In this document: piece after piece, positions 45,747 to 53,447 of the stretch
Layout: each line of letters opens with the position of its first letter
Position numbering within the stretch: position 1 is the first letter of the stretch
From: Syntrophorhabdaceae bacterium
GTDB lineage: Bacteria > Desulfobacterota > Syntrophorhabdia > Syntrophorhabdales > Syntrophorhabdaceae
Direction: 5' to 3'
Assembly: GCA_036504895.1 (NCBI GenBank)
Contig: DASXUJ010000097.1
Coordinates: 1-57,811 of the forward strand
DNA: 57,811 nt
Translations under genes and position numbers: made by a program
Notes under the pieces: model-generated
The model's database searches: none
What the model saw: only the letters and a program-made list of their open reading frames with translations
What the model was told of the DNA's origin: nothing

Positions 45747-46173
45747 CAATAACCTCCTTCAGTATGACTTCCATAAAATATCCCCGCTCGAAGAGCCTCC
45801 CGGCCGGACCGGAACAAACCCCTTCGCGCAGGGCTTTGGACGAGTGCCCGACCCCTTGCAAACTAATGAAAAATTTCACTTGGCTATTACATTTACGATA
45901 TATTATTCCGAGAAACATGTCAACTTCTTATTTAAATAATTTGTACACAAATTACGCACTTCTTTGTTTCTTAGCGAATTTTCACATGAAATGCAAGCAA
46001 AATCACGACCGCTTCGTAACTCGCCCGAAAAGCCCTTCGCCATCTCTCACCGAAAAAATTTGGGGTACAAAGATATTCAAGCCGTGAGAGCACATTTTTC
46101 ACTTGCCGGCCCGGCCTCATGCGTATCCAAGGGCCGCGCCATTCATTGGAGAACCCCTGGCCCCGGTTTATGA
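45747..46173. other. AT-rich upstream region of the decarboxylase operon
   Basis: The 427-base gap carries the promoter and palindrome described separately (45895-45954). The rest, including about 46000-46173, shows no convincing gene or RNA. Open frames here have no ribosome site or family likeness. Confidence 0.5.
45895..45954 (-). promoter_or_regulatory. Decarboxylase operon promoter with 8-2-8 operator
   Basis: On the minus strand TTGACA (45923-45918) is 17 bases from TATCGT (45900-45895). Thirteen bases upstream of the -35 is the perfect inverted repeat TAATTTGT-AC-ACAAATTA (45937-45954). Such TTGTnnACAA symmetry is seen for GntR/FCD-type and other wHTH regulators. The predicted leader is about 145 bases. 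Confidence 0.6.
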
Positions 46174-46629
46174 TTGAAGGCCCTTGCCATCTGTGATAGG
46201 ATGGTGCATGTCAAACCGCCGCCACAAAAGGATTGCGGGTCCTCTTATTTGCTCCCCCTCCTCCTGCAAAGCTGTGGCACTGGAAAATACGTGAGCGCCT
46301 GGGTACGGCCCCGGCTCCTCCGGGATCTGTTCATTTTCTGGTTCGTAATTCTTCTGGTTATACTCGTCTGGAGGCATACCATGGCAGTCACGGGAATTCT
46401 CGTGGCAGCATATTTAATTCGATATCTCCTCTGGCCCGATAGGGAAGATCATGTATATTATGTGGCAGGGGCAATAATCGGCTCCGTGACCGAAATAGCG
46501 GCCACCACTGCGGGTGTCTGGAGTTATACCCTGCCTTCCTTTTTCAATATTCCCATATGGCTCCCTTTTGCGTGGGGCTTTGCGGTGGTTCTCATTATAA
46601 GGATTGCTCAGTCCCTCGCACGGGAATGA
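46174..46629 (+). CDS. Small integral membrane protein, unknown function
   Basis: The open frame gives up to 151 residues, but the N-terminal 35 look non-protein-like. Likely starts are GTG 46290 (VSAWVRPRLLRDLFIF) or ATG 46381, which has GGAGG 6 bases upstream and leaves 82 residues. Hydrophobic segments are LFIFWFVILLVILVW, ILVAAYLIRYLLW, YYVAGAIIGSVTEIAATTAGVW and LPFAWGFAVVLIIRIA. The stretch GSVTEIAATTAGVWSYTLPSFFNIPIWLPFAWG is strongly patterned like a conserved membrane family I cannot name. It converges with the HdrD-TVP38 gene. Confidence 0.5.
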   Translation: MKALAICDRMVHVKPPPQKDCGSSYLLPLLLQSCGTGKYVSAWVRPRLLRDLFIFWFVILLVILVWRHTMAVTGILVAAYLIRYLLWPDREDHVYYVAGAIIGSVTEIAATTAGVWSYTLPSFFNIPIWLPFAWGFAVVLIIRIAQSLARE

Positions 46630-46670
46630 GCAGGCGAAGAAGTTTTATCCCCGGGCTCCTGTCGCTCGCC

Positions 46671-48365
46671 TCAAGATCGATCGACGAAAAGTTTTCGAAC
46701 TATAGGCCTGAACGCGAAGGAGACCATGAAAGCCGCGGCCGCAACAGCCAGTCCCACTAAAAGACCTTTCACGTTTCCCCTTACCATATCAGTGAGCGAG
46801 CTGGCGAAGACCACATAGGCAACGCAGCCCGGGAGCATAAAGAAAAAGGTACACCAGAAATACCGGGTGAAAGGGATCGGAGTAATTCCGAAGAAATAAT
46901 TGAGTAGATTGAAGGGGAGGATGGGCACGAGCCTCGCGATTGCAACGGCTTTCCAGCCATGGGTGGCCACCATTTTTGTGAGGGATTCCCATTTCTCTTC
47001 CCCCCATCGTTTCCTCACCATATCACCTACCATGTACCGGGCGAGAAGGAATGAGACCGACGCCCCCAGTGTGGCCCCGGTGATTGAGAAGGCTACCCCC
47101 CACAGGGGTCCCCAGAGAATACCCGCCGCAAGAGACAATGGAATTGCAGGGATAAGAAGGACCGGGGCGAGGCAGTAGAGTCCTATGAAGACGGCCGGCG
47201 CAAGGATAGGATGATCGCTCAAAAAAACAAGTATCCCTTCAGGGCGAAAATATCCGGTGGATCTCAGCCACCACAGAAAACAAATCAGACACACAAGGAG
47301 AAAGGCCGTCAATAATCTGGGATTGAATATCTTTTCGCGTGAAGAGAGCAGGAGCCTTCCGGCCCATCCGGTCCCCGGCAGCCGGTTCTCGACAAGGGGA
47401 CTTATCCCCGGCAGCAACTCGAGGATGTGGCGCGCCTCCATGCCCTTCTCCATGAACCTCCCCCTACAACCCATGCAATACGTTACCAGGGTGTTAATTC
47501 CCGCCTCCCCTGCGATTCTCGCCGTAAATCTATCGGCGAGCCCGGGGTCCATGGCGGCCACGCCGCCTCCATGGCCGCAGCACATGGATCGAGGAGCTTC
47601 CGAGATCGACGGGCCCCCAAGGGATGAGAGGAGCCCCCCTGCCCCTTCCCGGACATCCTTCAGGCGCGACGCGCCGCATGGGTGGTGCAGATAGAGATGT
47701 CTGCTTCCGTCCCCGGAGGAATAACCGGCATGGCGGATCACGGTGAGGACGTGGTCCACCTGCACATCCTCAAGGGCGGCGGACAAAGTCTTTTGGCAGT
47801 TTACACAGCCCGTGATGATCCGTTTTACCTGCGCCTTATTGCAGGCCACGGAGACGGTGTCCCGCAATTCGGCCGCCCCAACCTCATCTCCGAGCTGGTA
47901 GAGAGGATCGCCGCAGCAATCGAGCGCCAACCCTACCCTCTCTCCCAGCGAGATTGCGAGAAAGTCACGCACCTGCCTTACAAGTCGCGGAGACGCCGCT
48001 GAAATGCCGCAGCCCGGCCAGAACAGGACCGGCAGAGGAGTGTAGTGCCGAAAGGGGAAACTGTGTCCGAGGGAGACGAAACTCCGGGCCTTGCGGAGTG
48101 CTCTTTCCTGAATTCCGCTGATCCGACCGGTCCTAACCATCCCGGCCTTTACCCTATAAAGCGCACGGGAGGGTGAGAGCCCTGAGGGACAATACTCATC
48201 GCAGACGCCGCAGTTCGCACAGAGGAAAAGATCCGTTCCGCCGCCCCTGATCACGCTACCGGGTGACCCGTATTGACCGAGAAAGGGGCACGCCCCCCGG
48301 CACACCCCGCAGTCACTGCAGGTTGTCTCAAAGGCTAACTCTCTGTCGGCCGCTTCATCCGTCAT
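46671..48365 (-). CDS. HdrD/GlpC-like iron-sulfur protein fused to a TVP38/TMEM64 membrane domain
   Basis: The 564-residue product starts with two ferredoxin-type motifs, CSDCGVCRGACP (16-27) and CANCGVCDEYCP (49-60). Two CCG cysteine-rich domains follow (LDCCGDPLYQLGD at 149-160 and SMCCGHGGG at 261-268, with CVNC and HHPCG between), as in HdrD, GlpC and LutA. From about 350 there are six or so membrane helices with the SNARE-associated/TVP38 signature ARLVPILPFNLLNYFFGIT (477-494). In E. coli the TVP38 proteins YdjX and YdjZ flank ydjY; here a YdjY-like gene overlaps the start by 4 bases. The fusion suggests that electrons or thiol/disulfide chemistry are delivered to a membrane transporter-like domain. 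The reaction is unknown. Confidence 0.85.
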   Translation of the reverse strand: MTDEAADRELAFETTCSDCGVCRGACPFLGQYGSPGSVIRGGGTDLFLCANCGVCDEYCPSGLSPSRALYRVKAGMVRTGRISGIQERALRKARSFVSLGHSFPFRHYTPLPVLFWPGCGISAASPRLVRQVRDFLAISLGERVGLALDCCGDPLYQLGDEVGAAELRDTVSVACNKAQVKRIITGCVNCQKTLSAALEDVQVDHVLTVIRHAGYSSGDGSRHLYLHHPCGASRLKDVREGAGGLLSSLGGPSISEAPRSMCCGHGGGVAAMDPGLADRFTARIAGEAGINTLVTYCMGCRGRFMEKGMEARHILELLPGISPLVENRLPGTGWAGRLLLSSREKIFNPRLLTAFLLVCLICFLWWLRSTGYFRPEGILVFLSDHPILAPAVFIGLYCLAPVLLIPAIPLSLAAGILWGPLWGVAFSITGATLGASVSFLLARYMVGDMVRKRWGEEKWESLTKMVATHGWKAVAIARLVPILPFNLLNYFFGITPIPFTRYFWCTFFFMLPGCVAYVVFASSLTDMVRGNVKGLLVGLAVAAAAFMVSFAFRPIVRKLFVDRS

Positions 48366-49033
48366 GCGGGCCTGTAGGTAAGGATGACTGGTTGGCTCTC
48401 AGATGCGGAAAGAAGCTCGGTATTCCCCTTGAATGAAGAATTGGGGCGCATGAAACGCCTGAACCCGCTGATCAGCGGGTATGCGGCATTGCTCGTGATG
48501 CCGACCCAACAGCTTTCGAGGCACATAATACACCCCGTGCCCTCTTCCCGGGCCGCTTTCCTGTTGCCTCCGAAGCGAATAACAAAATCTTTTCCCCCGG
48601 AATCACGAAAGATGCGGCCCAGCGGTATCTCATCCCCCACTCCAGGCAAGGAAGCGGTTACGATAAGCCGTTCCCCTGTAGTTGAACTGCCCTCCGATCC
48701 GGCCGCAAGGTCGTTACCCGGACGGGCGCCTATCTGCACCAGCCCGTCATGGAATGCAAGGGGCGTGCAGAAGGCCTTGAGGATCGCCTTGTCGGCGAGC
48801 TCCCCGTCTTTATATACGACACCCCAATGGGGATTGGCAGTGCCGAACCTCCTGCCGTTTGTTTCCGTGTAGATATGAAGGCTCTTTCCATCCCTGCCGG
48901 TTATCAGCGGCCGCTCTCTTGACGGAGCAGCCTTCTTATCATCGGCAAAGGGTTCCCCGTGGCCGGTTCCCGAAGGAATCGCCGCAAGCCAGATACCCCC
49001 CGCAACAATCCAGAGAAAAGTCCGGCGGTCCAT
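48362..49033 (-). CDS. YdjY-like exported cysteine-cluster protein with Tat-type signal
   Basis: The 223-residue product starts MDRRTFLWIVAGGIWLAAIPSG, an RRxFL twin-arginine signal that favours export of a folded, cofactor-bearing protein. The core NPHWGVVYKDGELADKAILKAFCTPLAFHDGLVQIGARPG and the cluster TGCIMCLESCWVGITSNAA resemble E. coli YdjY. Cys89, Cys168, Cys171 and Cys175 could bind an iron-sulfur cluster. E. coli ydjY lies between two TVP38-family genes and near the rhodanese gene ynjE; the same partners occur here. The gene follows the rhodanese by 8 bases. No biochemical function is established to my knowledge. Confidence 0.78.
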   Translation of the reverse strand: MDRRTFLWIVAGGIWLAAIPSGTGHGEPFADDKKAAPSRERPLITGRDGKSLHIYTETNGRRFGTANPHWGVVYKDGELADKAILKAFCTPLAFHDGLVQIGARPGNDLAAGSEGSSTTGERLIVTASLPGVGDEIPLGRIFRDSGGKDFVIRFGGNRKAAREEGTGCIMCLESCWVGITSNAAYPLISGFRRFMRPNSSFKGNTELLSASESQPVILTYRPA

Positions 49034-49041
49034 TAAACCTC

Positions 49042-49551
49042 TTACTTTGTCTTTTCCACCGGGTAATCGGCCTCACTCCATGCCTTTATGCCGCCCGGAT
49101 GGCGATAGACATTTTTGTATCCCAGCTTAAGAGCCCACATCGCACCGTTGTGGCTTCTCGTGCACTTGGTGAACCCGCAGTAGAATACGATCAATCTGTT
49201 TTTGTCGGGACCAAGGGTCTTTTCGAATTCCCCTTTGGTCTTGTCGTCGAGTTTGGTCACTTCAGGGATCGGAAATTCGAAATTGACCGCCCCCGGTATG
49301 TGCTGTTTCTTATAGCTGTCGGCATAGGGCATGGTATCTACGATAAGTATCTCTTTCTTCTCATCGATCCATTTCTTTAATTCGACTGTGGAGACTATCT
49401 TGTACCCTCCTCTTTCGACCTCTTTTGCGAAAGTTATGGCAACTTTTTCTTCGTCAAGCTCCTTCGTGCCCCATGCGGCGAATGAGGTGCCGGCGTACAG
49501 GACGAGCAGCGCGGCCGCTATCAGTGCACAAAACCTAACTTTCTTCTCCAT
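49042..49551 (-). CDS. Exported rhodanese-domain protein
   Basis: ATG 49551 has GGAGG 7 bases upstream. The 169-residue product begins with a Sec signal (MEKKVRFCALIAAALLVLYAGTSFA). One rhodanese domain follows with ILIVDTMPYADSYKKQHIPGAVNFEF. The active-site loop is YCGFTKCTRSHNGA, in which Cys125 is the persulfide-forming candidate. GYKNVYRHPGGIKAWSEADYP is the usual C-terminal end. It should act in the periplasm in sulfane-sulfur transfer or thiol exchange with its operon partners. The start overlaps the MauE-like gene by 17 bases. Confidence 0.88.
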   Translation of the reverse strand: MEKKVRFCALIAAALLVLYAGTSFAAWGTKELDEEKVAITFAKEVERGGYKIVSTVELKKWIDEKKEILIVDTMPYADSYKKQHIPGAVNFEFPIPEVTKLDDKTKGEFEKTLGPDKNRLIVFYCGFTKCTRSHNGAMWALKLGYKNVYRHPGGIKAWSEADYPVEKTK

Positions 49552-50035
49552 TCTTTATCCTCCTGTTCAGTATTCTATTCCACGCGGGGAGGCATATCCC
49601 CGGATTCAGACAACCTGCCGCGAAAAGAGATGCCGCCACACCCAATAAGATAAGATCCCGGTAAAATGCCCTTCTCAAGCCGTCGAGGGTGGCGATCTCG
49701 CCGGCGCCGAAGCAGCCGCAATCGATTATCATGTCGTTGAGCACGCCGTACCATAGCACCGCGACAAATAATCCGAGAAGACCGGTTATTACGGCCAGGC
49801 TTCCTTTCACATTGAAGATAAGGCCCACACCCGCCGCTGTTTCGAGGAGGGGAAGCCCGACCGCAACAATGGGCAATAGCTCTTCCGGCACGAGACCGTA
49901 TTGGGAAAGCAGCTTCGCGAAACCCTTGGGATCGAGAAGCTTAATCACTCCGCCGTATATAAAAAAGACTGCCAGGCCGAGGCGGAGGAACAGGCAAACC
50001 CATGGCAGTATCTTATATATGTTCGGTTTTTGCAT
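49535..50035 (-). CDS. MauE/DoxX-family membrane protein
   Basis: ATG 50035 has GGAG 7 bases upstream; earlier codons overlap the promoter. The 166-residue protein has four hydrophobic segments, with FLRLGLAVFFIYGGVIKLLDPKGFAKLLSQYGLVP and ETAAGVGLIFN as in DoxX/MauE proteins. MauE-type Cys106 and Cys108 lie in DCGCFGAG, plus two Cys near the end (GCLNPGICLP). MauE helps form disulfides in methylamine dehydrogenase; relatives are paired with thioredoxin-like or rhodanese proteins. Here it heads the four-gene redox operon and may shuttle thiols across the inner membrane. Confidence 0.83.
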   Translation of the reverse strand: MQKPNIYKILPWVCLFLRLGLAVFFIYGGVIKLLDPKGFAKLLSQYGLVPEELLPIVAVGLPLLETAAGVGLIFNVKGSLAVITGLLGLFVAVLWYGVLNDMIIDCGCFGAGEIATLDGLRRAFYRDLILLGVAASLFAAGCLNPGICLPAWNRILNRRIKNGEES

Positions 50036-50111
50036 CACCTGTCTCCGGTCCCGATCGAATCCGTCTGCGGTCCCCACAGGATACACGGTGTTCCGCCTGT
50101 GGCCCTCGACA

Positions 50112-50140
50112 AAGATAATGCGGTTATAGTTATAAGTCAA
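50112..50140 (-). promoter_or_regulatory. Promoter of the MauE-rhodanese-YdjY-HdrD/TVP38 operon
   Basis: On the minus strand TTGACT (50140-50135), a 17-base spacer, then TATCTT (50117-50112). The leader to the MauE-like start is about 70 bases. Confidence 0.55.
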
Positions 50141-50182
50141 ATAGATATTTTCTATGAAATGCAGGACAGTGACTGATATCTG

Positions 50183-51163
50183 CTATAATGAGAGGCGCCG
50201 AAGGGTCCGTACCTCCTCCATGACTTCGTGAAGATCGTCTCTGGTCACTGCCCGGAACGCCAGGTCGCGATAAGGTTTGACCCCTTTGAGCCCACGGGTG
50301 TACCAGATAAAGAACTTCCTGAAACAGCTCACTCCCTTCTTTTCGCCGTAATGGTCGATCACCATGTCGAGGTGGTCTCTCATCACTTCCACCACCTCTC
50401 CCGCGCCGACCTCGTCATGATCGGAGACAGGTTTTTCAAAGAAGCCGATGATATCCCGAAAAATCCAGGGGTTTCCGAGGGACCCCCTGGCAATGGCGAC
50501 GCCGTCGCAGTTCGTCTCTTCAAATGTTTTCATTACCGCGGCCAATGAGATGTTATCGCCGCTCGCGATTACCGGCACCGGGGATGCATTTTTCACGTCC
50601 CGTATCACCCCGTAATCGACCGCACCGCTATAGCCCTGGACTTTTGTTCTTCCATGAATGAAAAGAGCGCTCACCCCTGCGTTACAGGCCCTTTGCGCCA
50701 CCTCCATTGCATTTAACGAGCCCCCGTCCCAACCCGACCTGATCTTTACCGTTACCGGGACCCTCGAGCGCTGCACCATCATTTCCAGTAGGCTCTCCAA
50801 TCGGGCCGGCTCCCTGAGCAGGCCTGCCCCCATACCTTTCTTTGCAAGCTTCGGCGCCGGACACGCCGCGTTCAGGTCCAGCAGGTCGAACTCATAGCCT
50901 TCAAGGACTTCCATTGCCTTGAGCAGATATTTTTCGTCGTTACCCACAAGCTGCACACCGAGGGGTCGGTCCTTCTCCCCGGAAGAGAGCATGTGGAGAG
51001 TTCTCCTGTCCTTATGGCTCAAGGCACGTGCGTCAATCATCTCCGTAAAAGCCAGAGGAGCTCCGAACCGGCGCGCAATAACCCGAAAAGGCAGGTCGCT
51101 TACGCCTGCCATGGGCGCGGATACACAAGGATGGGAAAGATTGAGGAGGCCGAGCTGAAGCAT
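50183..51163 (-). CDS. dusB: tRNA-dihydrouridine synthase
   Basis: The 326-residue FMN enzyme reduces uridine in the D-loop of tRNA. The barrel begins VSAPMAGVSDLPFRVIARRFGAPLAFTEMI. It has FDLLDLNAACPAPKLAKKGMGAGLL with catalytic Cys101, TVKIRSGWD, IHGRTKVQGYSG and IARGSLGNPWIF at the phosphate site. The C-terminal helical domain KKGVSCFRKFFIWYTRGLKG fits DusB or DusA-like bacterial enzymes. A GTG one codon upstream (51166) is an alternative start; AGG is the only ribosome-site hint. It stands alone upstream of the redox operon. Confidence 0.94.
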   Translation of the reverse strand: MLQLGLLNLSHPCVSAPMAGVSDLPFRVIARRFGAPLAFTEMIDARALSHKDRRTLHMLSSGEKDRPLGVQLVGNDEKYLLKAMEVLEGYEFDLLDLNAACPAPKLAKKGMGAGLLREPARLESLLEMMVQRSRVPVTVKIRSGWDGGSLNAMEVAQRACNAGVSALFIHGRTKVQGYSGAVDYGVIRDVKNASPVPVIASGDNISLAAVMKTFEETNCDGVAIARGSLGNPWIFRDIIGFFEKPVSDHDEVGAGEVVEVMRDHLDMVIDHYGEKKGVSCFRKFFIWYTRGLKGVKPYRDLAFRAVTRDDLHEVMEEVRTLRRLSL

Positions 51164-51262
51164 CACCTATTTTAACTTCACCCCCCGCCGCTGTCAAACC
51201 GCCGGCCGAAGCTGACGAAGAAACCCCTTATTCAAGCTGATCCCGGCGTCATTATTGATTAA

Positions 51263-51298
51263 CAGAAAAAAGGACCGCTTCCATCAGGGGCGGTCCTT
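51263..51298 (-). terminator. Terminator after the Gly/Pro-rich secreted protein
   Basis: AAGGACCGC (51270-51278) pairs with GCGGTCCTT (51290-51298). On the minus strand a run of T follows (51269-51264). It lies 18 bases beyond the stop. Confidence 0.85.
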
Positions 51299-51315
51299 CA
51301 TTGGGGGCAGGGTTT

Positions 51316-51630
51316 TCAGGGGTATACGTAGACTCCGGGGGGCGGGGGTGGGGGCGGAACATAATAATAGGCTCTCGGAGCGGGGACACTATAATATACG
51401 GGAGGGGGCGGGGGCGCAGAATAGACCGTGGGCGCCATTGCGCTCGCGATGATGCCGCCCAATACCAGCCCTCCTACCGCAGCCCCGGCTATGGCCCAGC
51501 CGTTGCCGCCGTGATGGTGATATCCGCGGCCGCTGTAATACCCTCCGCGGGCCCAGGCGTCACTCATGACAGGGGCCGTTGCCATGAAAAGCATTGCCGC
51601 CAGCGATACGACTACTATTATCTTTTTCAT
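51316..51630 (-). CDS. Small secreted Gly/Pro/Tyr-rich protein
   Basis: ATG 51630 follows GGAGGAGG closely. The 104-residue product has a signal peptide (MKKIIVVVSLAAMLFMATAPVMSDAWA). A Gly/Tyr/His part (GGYYSGRGYHHHGGNG) follows, then a glycine-zipper-like hydrophobic stretch (WAIAGAAVGGLVLGGIIASAM). The end is rich in Pro and Tyr, with two polyproline runs. Similar short proteins in other Proteobacteria are of unknown role; envelope association is likely. It has its own terminator and a candidate sigma-54 promoter, so it is an independently regulated unit. Confidence 0.75.
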   Translation of the reverse strand: MKKIIVVVSLAAMLFMATAPVMSDAWARGGYYSGRGYHHHGGNGWAIAGAAVGGLVLGGIIASAMAPTVYSAPPPPPVYYSVPAPRAYYYVPPPPPPPGVYVYP

Positions 51631-51694
51631 TGCCTCCTCCTCCCGGGCGTCTCTCCTGTTGATTCACCCGTCTGTTTTTCATAACATTGAGAAG

Positions 51695-51710
51695 AGCAAG
51701 AGATATGCCA
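51695..51710 (-). promoter_or_regulatory. Candidate sigma-54 promoter
   Basis: On the minus strand TGGCATATCTCTTGCT has GG and GC separated by exactly 10 bases and matches TGGCA-n7-TTGCW well. Transcription would start about 54 bases before the secreted-protein ATG. Confidence 0.45.
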
Positions 51711-51910
51711 CAGCCCATCATTCTAAGCAACGTTGAATTTACACGTGATTTCCGACTCTTCCACCGCCAATCCGCCTTGCGATGAGGAAAGAATTGTCGA
51801 CTGGCGTCGTTCGGGACCGACAAAATCGTCGCGCCCTGGTGTTCCAGAGCTTTCTCCGTCAGGAATAATGGCGTGTGGAGCGATCGCGATTTAATTTCCG
51901 GGGGGGGTAA

Positions 51911-51937
51911 GACAGGGCGGCTCTTTCCCGCCCTGTC
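51911..51937 (-). terminator. Hairpin after the AbfD-like gene
   Basis: GACAGGGCGG (51911-51920) and CCGCCCTGTC (51928-51937) form a perfect 10-bp stem with a 7-base loop. It lies 28 bases beyond the stop. The downstream minus-strand sequence is TTACCCCCC, so it lacks a proper T-run and may instead be a 3' stabiliser or Rho-assisted site. Confidence 0.6.
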
Positions 51938-51965
51938 CCTCATAAAACGGTGTGTGTTAGGACTA

Positions 51966-53402
51966 TCAGTCCTTTATGCCTGCAAGTCTTTTTGCCGCTT
52001 TCTTTTTGCTTTCCGTATCGGTCTCACGAAAAATTGTTACCCTGTGGGCCTCGGGTGAGCCGCCGCCGTGGATATCGGAGATCGTGTCGGCGCTTTCCAT
52101 AGCCATCTTTTCGACGAGCCTGTACATCTTTACCCTGTTTTCCACGGGAACACCTTCTACTCCCTTGAGATATTTTCTGAGTAAATCGCCGATCTCCGGG
52201 TTCTCGAAATCGCGGTCGGAGGGAAGATCCGTCACGAAGCCGCCGCACGCATCGACCATAAGCCTGATGGCTTCCGCAAGCTCCTTTCCTTCATGAATCT
52301 TGGAGGCGTTGGCGAGCACGGTGTCGATAAAGTAGGTCCCGGAAGGCTGCTTCTTCCCCTCATATGAAGAGGCGAGGCAGCAGCCATAAAGGGTCTCGGC
52401 CCGGTGGATCATATCGATCACCTTCTGCTTCAGGTGGCCCGCTTTGGACGTTCCGTTATATTCCATCAGGGTAAGAGCTGCCCCCACCATGCAGTCGATC
52501 TTGCCTGATTTGCATCCGCCGTGGCTCTGCCGGTGCAAAGAGGAGAACTTCACCACCATGTCCTGGGCAAATTCCGTCTCACCGCACATAAAAACCCTCT
52601 CCCACGGCACGAAGACATCGTCAAAAATAAGGGTGGGGCAATACTTTGAATAGTAGACATTGCCGATATCACAGCCGTCCAGCTCACGCATGTCGAGGGT
52701 AGACCTGCCGACTACGTGGATAAGCCCCTTGGTGTCCGAAGGGATGGCAAAGGCGACTGCATAGTCTTTATCCGCCTTACCCATGGCCCTTGTGGGAAGG
52801 ACGATGATCTCGTGCGACGAGAGTGAGCCCGTCTGATGGGCTTTCGCACCGCGGACCACGATACCGTCATCCCGCCGCTCCACCACGCGCAGAAACATAT
52901 CGGGGTCCGGCTGTTCGTGGGGGTTCAGGGAGCGATCACCCTTCACGTCCGTCACGCCCGCATTGCCCGTAAGGTCGTTCTTCTGCATATGTTTCAGGAA
53001 CTCGATGAAATTCTGGTTATAATGGGTCCCATACTTCTGGTCAATGTCATAGGTGACGATGGAGAGACTGGATAGACAATCGAGTCCGGTGCACCGCTGA
53101 TGGCAGGTCCCGACAAAATTGGCCATTTTTCTATTCACTTTTACACGGGCCACGAGGTCCTCGATGCTGGCGGGGGGAAGATTAAAACGGCTCACCGGCT
53201 CGTTCAAGAGGGGGCTCATGGTCACAAAGAGGTCCTTGTTCTCCTCTTTTGCAGCCATTTCATAGGTTGCCGCGGTTGCCTCTATGCCGGCCCGAAGGCG
53301 CGGGTTATCCACCACGTTCGTGATACGCTCTCCGAACATATATGCCGTCGGCTTGAGAGCCCGTATCGATTCGATATACTCTTCCTTTGTTTTAAGACCC
53401 AT
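51966..53402 (-). CDS. abfD: 4-hydroxybutyryl-CoA dehydratase / vinylacetyl-CoA isomerase-like
   Basis: GGAGGAGG precedes the ATG. The 478-residue product belongs to the 4-hydroxyphenylacetate-3-hydroxylase/AbfD flavoprotein family. The [4Fe-4S] ligands of the dehydratase are all present: Cys100 and Cys104 in GTCHQRCTG, and His290 and Cys297 in LHRQSHGGCKSG, with the same spacings as C99/C103/H292/C299 of the clostridial enzyme. FAD-site stretches include HEQPDPDMF, VVRGAKAHQTGS and DDVFVPWERVFMCGE. The clostridial enzyme converts 4-hydroxybutyryl-CoA to crotonyl-CoA by a ketyl radical mechanism. Close homologues in syntrophs may act on other acyl-CoAs, so the substrate is uncertain. It follows a GntR regulator by 45 bases. 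Confidence 0.9.
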   Translation of the reverse strand: MGLKTKEEYIESIRALKPTAYMFGERITNVVDNPRLRAGIEATAATYEMAAKEENKDLFVTMSPLLNEPVSRFNLPPASIEDLVARVKVNRKMANFVGTCHQRCTGLDCLSSLSIVTYDIDQKYGTHYNQNFIEFLKHMQKNDLTGNAGVTDVKGDRSLNPHEQPDPDMFLRVVERRDDGIVVRGAKAHQTGSLSSHEIIVLPTRAMGKADKDYAVAFAIPSDTKGLIHVVGRSTLDMRELDGCDIGNVYYSKYCPTLIFDDVFVPWERVFMCGETEFAQDMVVKFSSLHRQSHGGCKSGKIDCMVGAALTLMEYNGTSKAGHLKQKVIDMIHRAETLYGCCLASSYEGKKQPSGTYFIDTVLANASKIHEGKELAEAIRLMVDACGGFVTDLPSDRDFENPEIGDLLRKYLKGVEGVPVENRVKMYRLVEKMAMESADTISDIHGGGSPEAHRVTIFRETDTESKKKAAKRLAGIKD

Positions 53403-53447
53403 ACTGCCTCCTCCTTATTGTAATAGAATGCGAAACGGGGATAATCT

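Larger units (their letters stand above)
51631..51965. other. Intergenic region before the secreted protein
   Basis: It contains the candidate sigma-54 promoter and, at the far side, the hairpin after the AbfD-like gene. The remainder shows no gene I can support; the longest frame (51943-51560, minus) has no family character and overlaps the secreted protein's signal region. Confidence 0.5.

Noticed and set aside
45764-46087. 107-codon plus-strand frame over the decarboxylase promoter
   Set aside because: It spans the promoter and operator, is AT-rich and without family features or ribosome site.
51560-51943. 127-codon minus-strand frame upstream of the secreted protein
   Set aside because: It overlaps the secreted protein's signal peptide in another frame, lacks a ribosome site, and reads as non-protein-like basic sequence.
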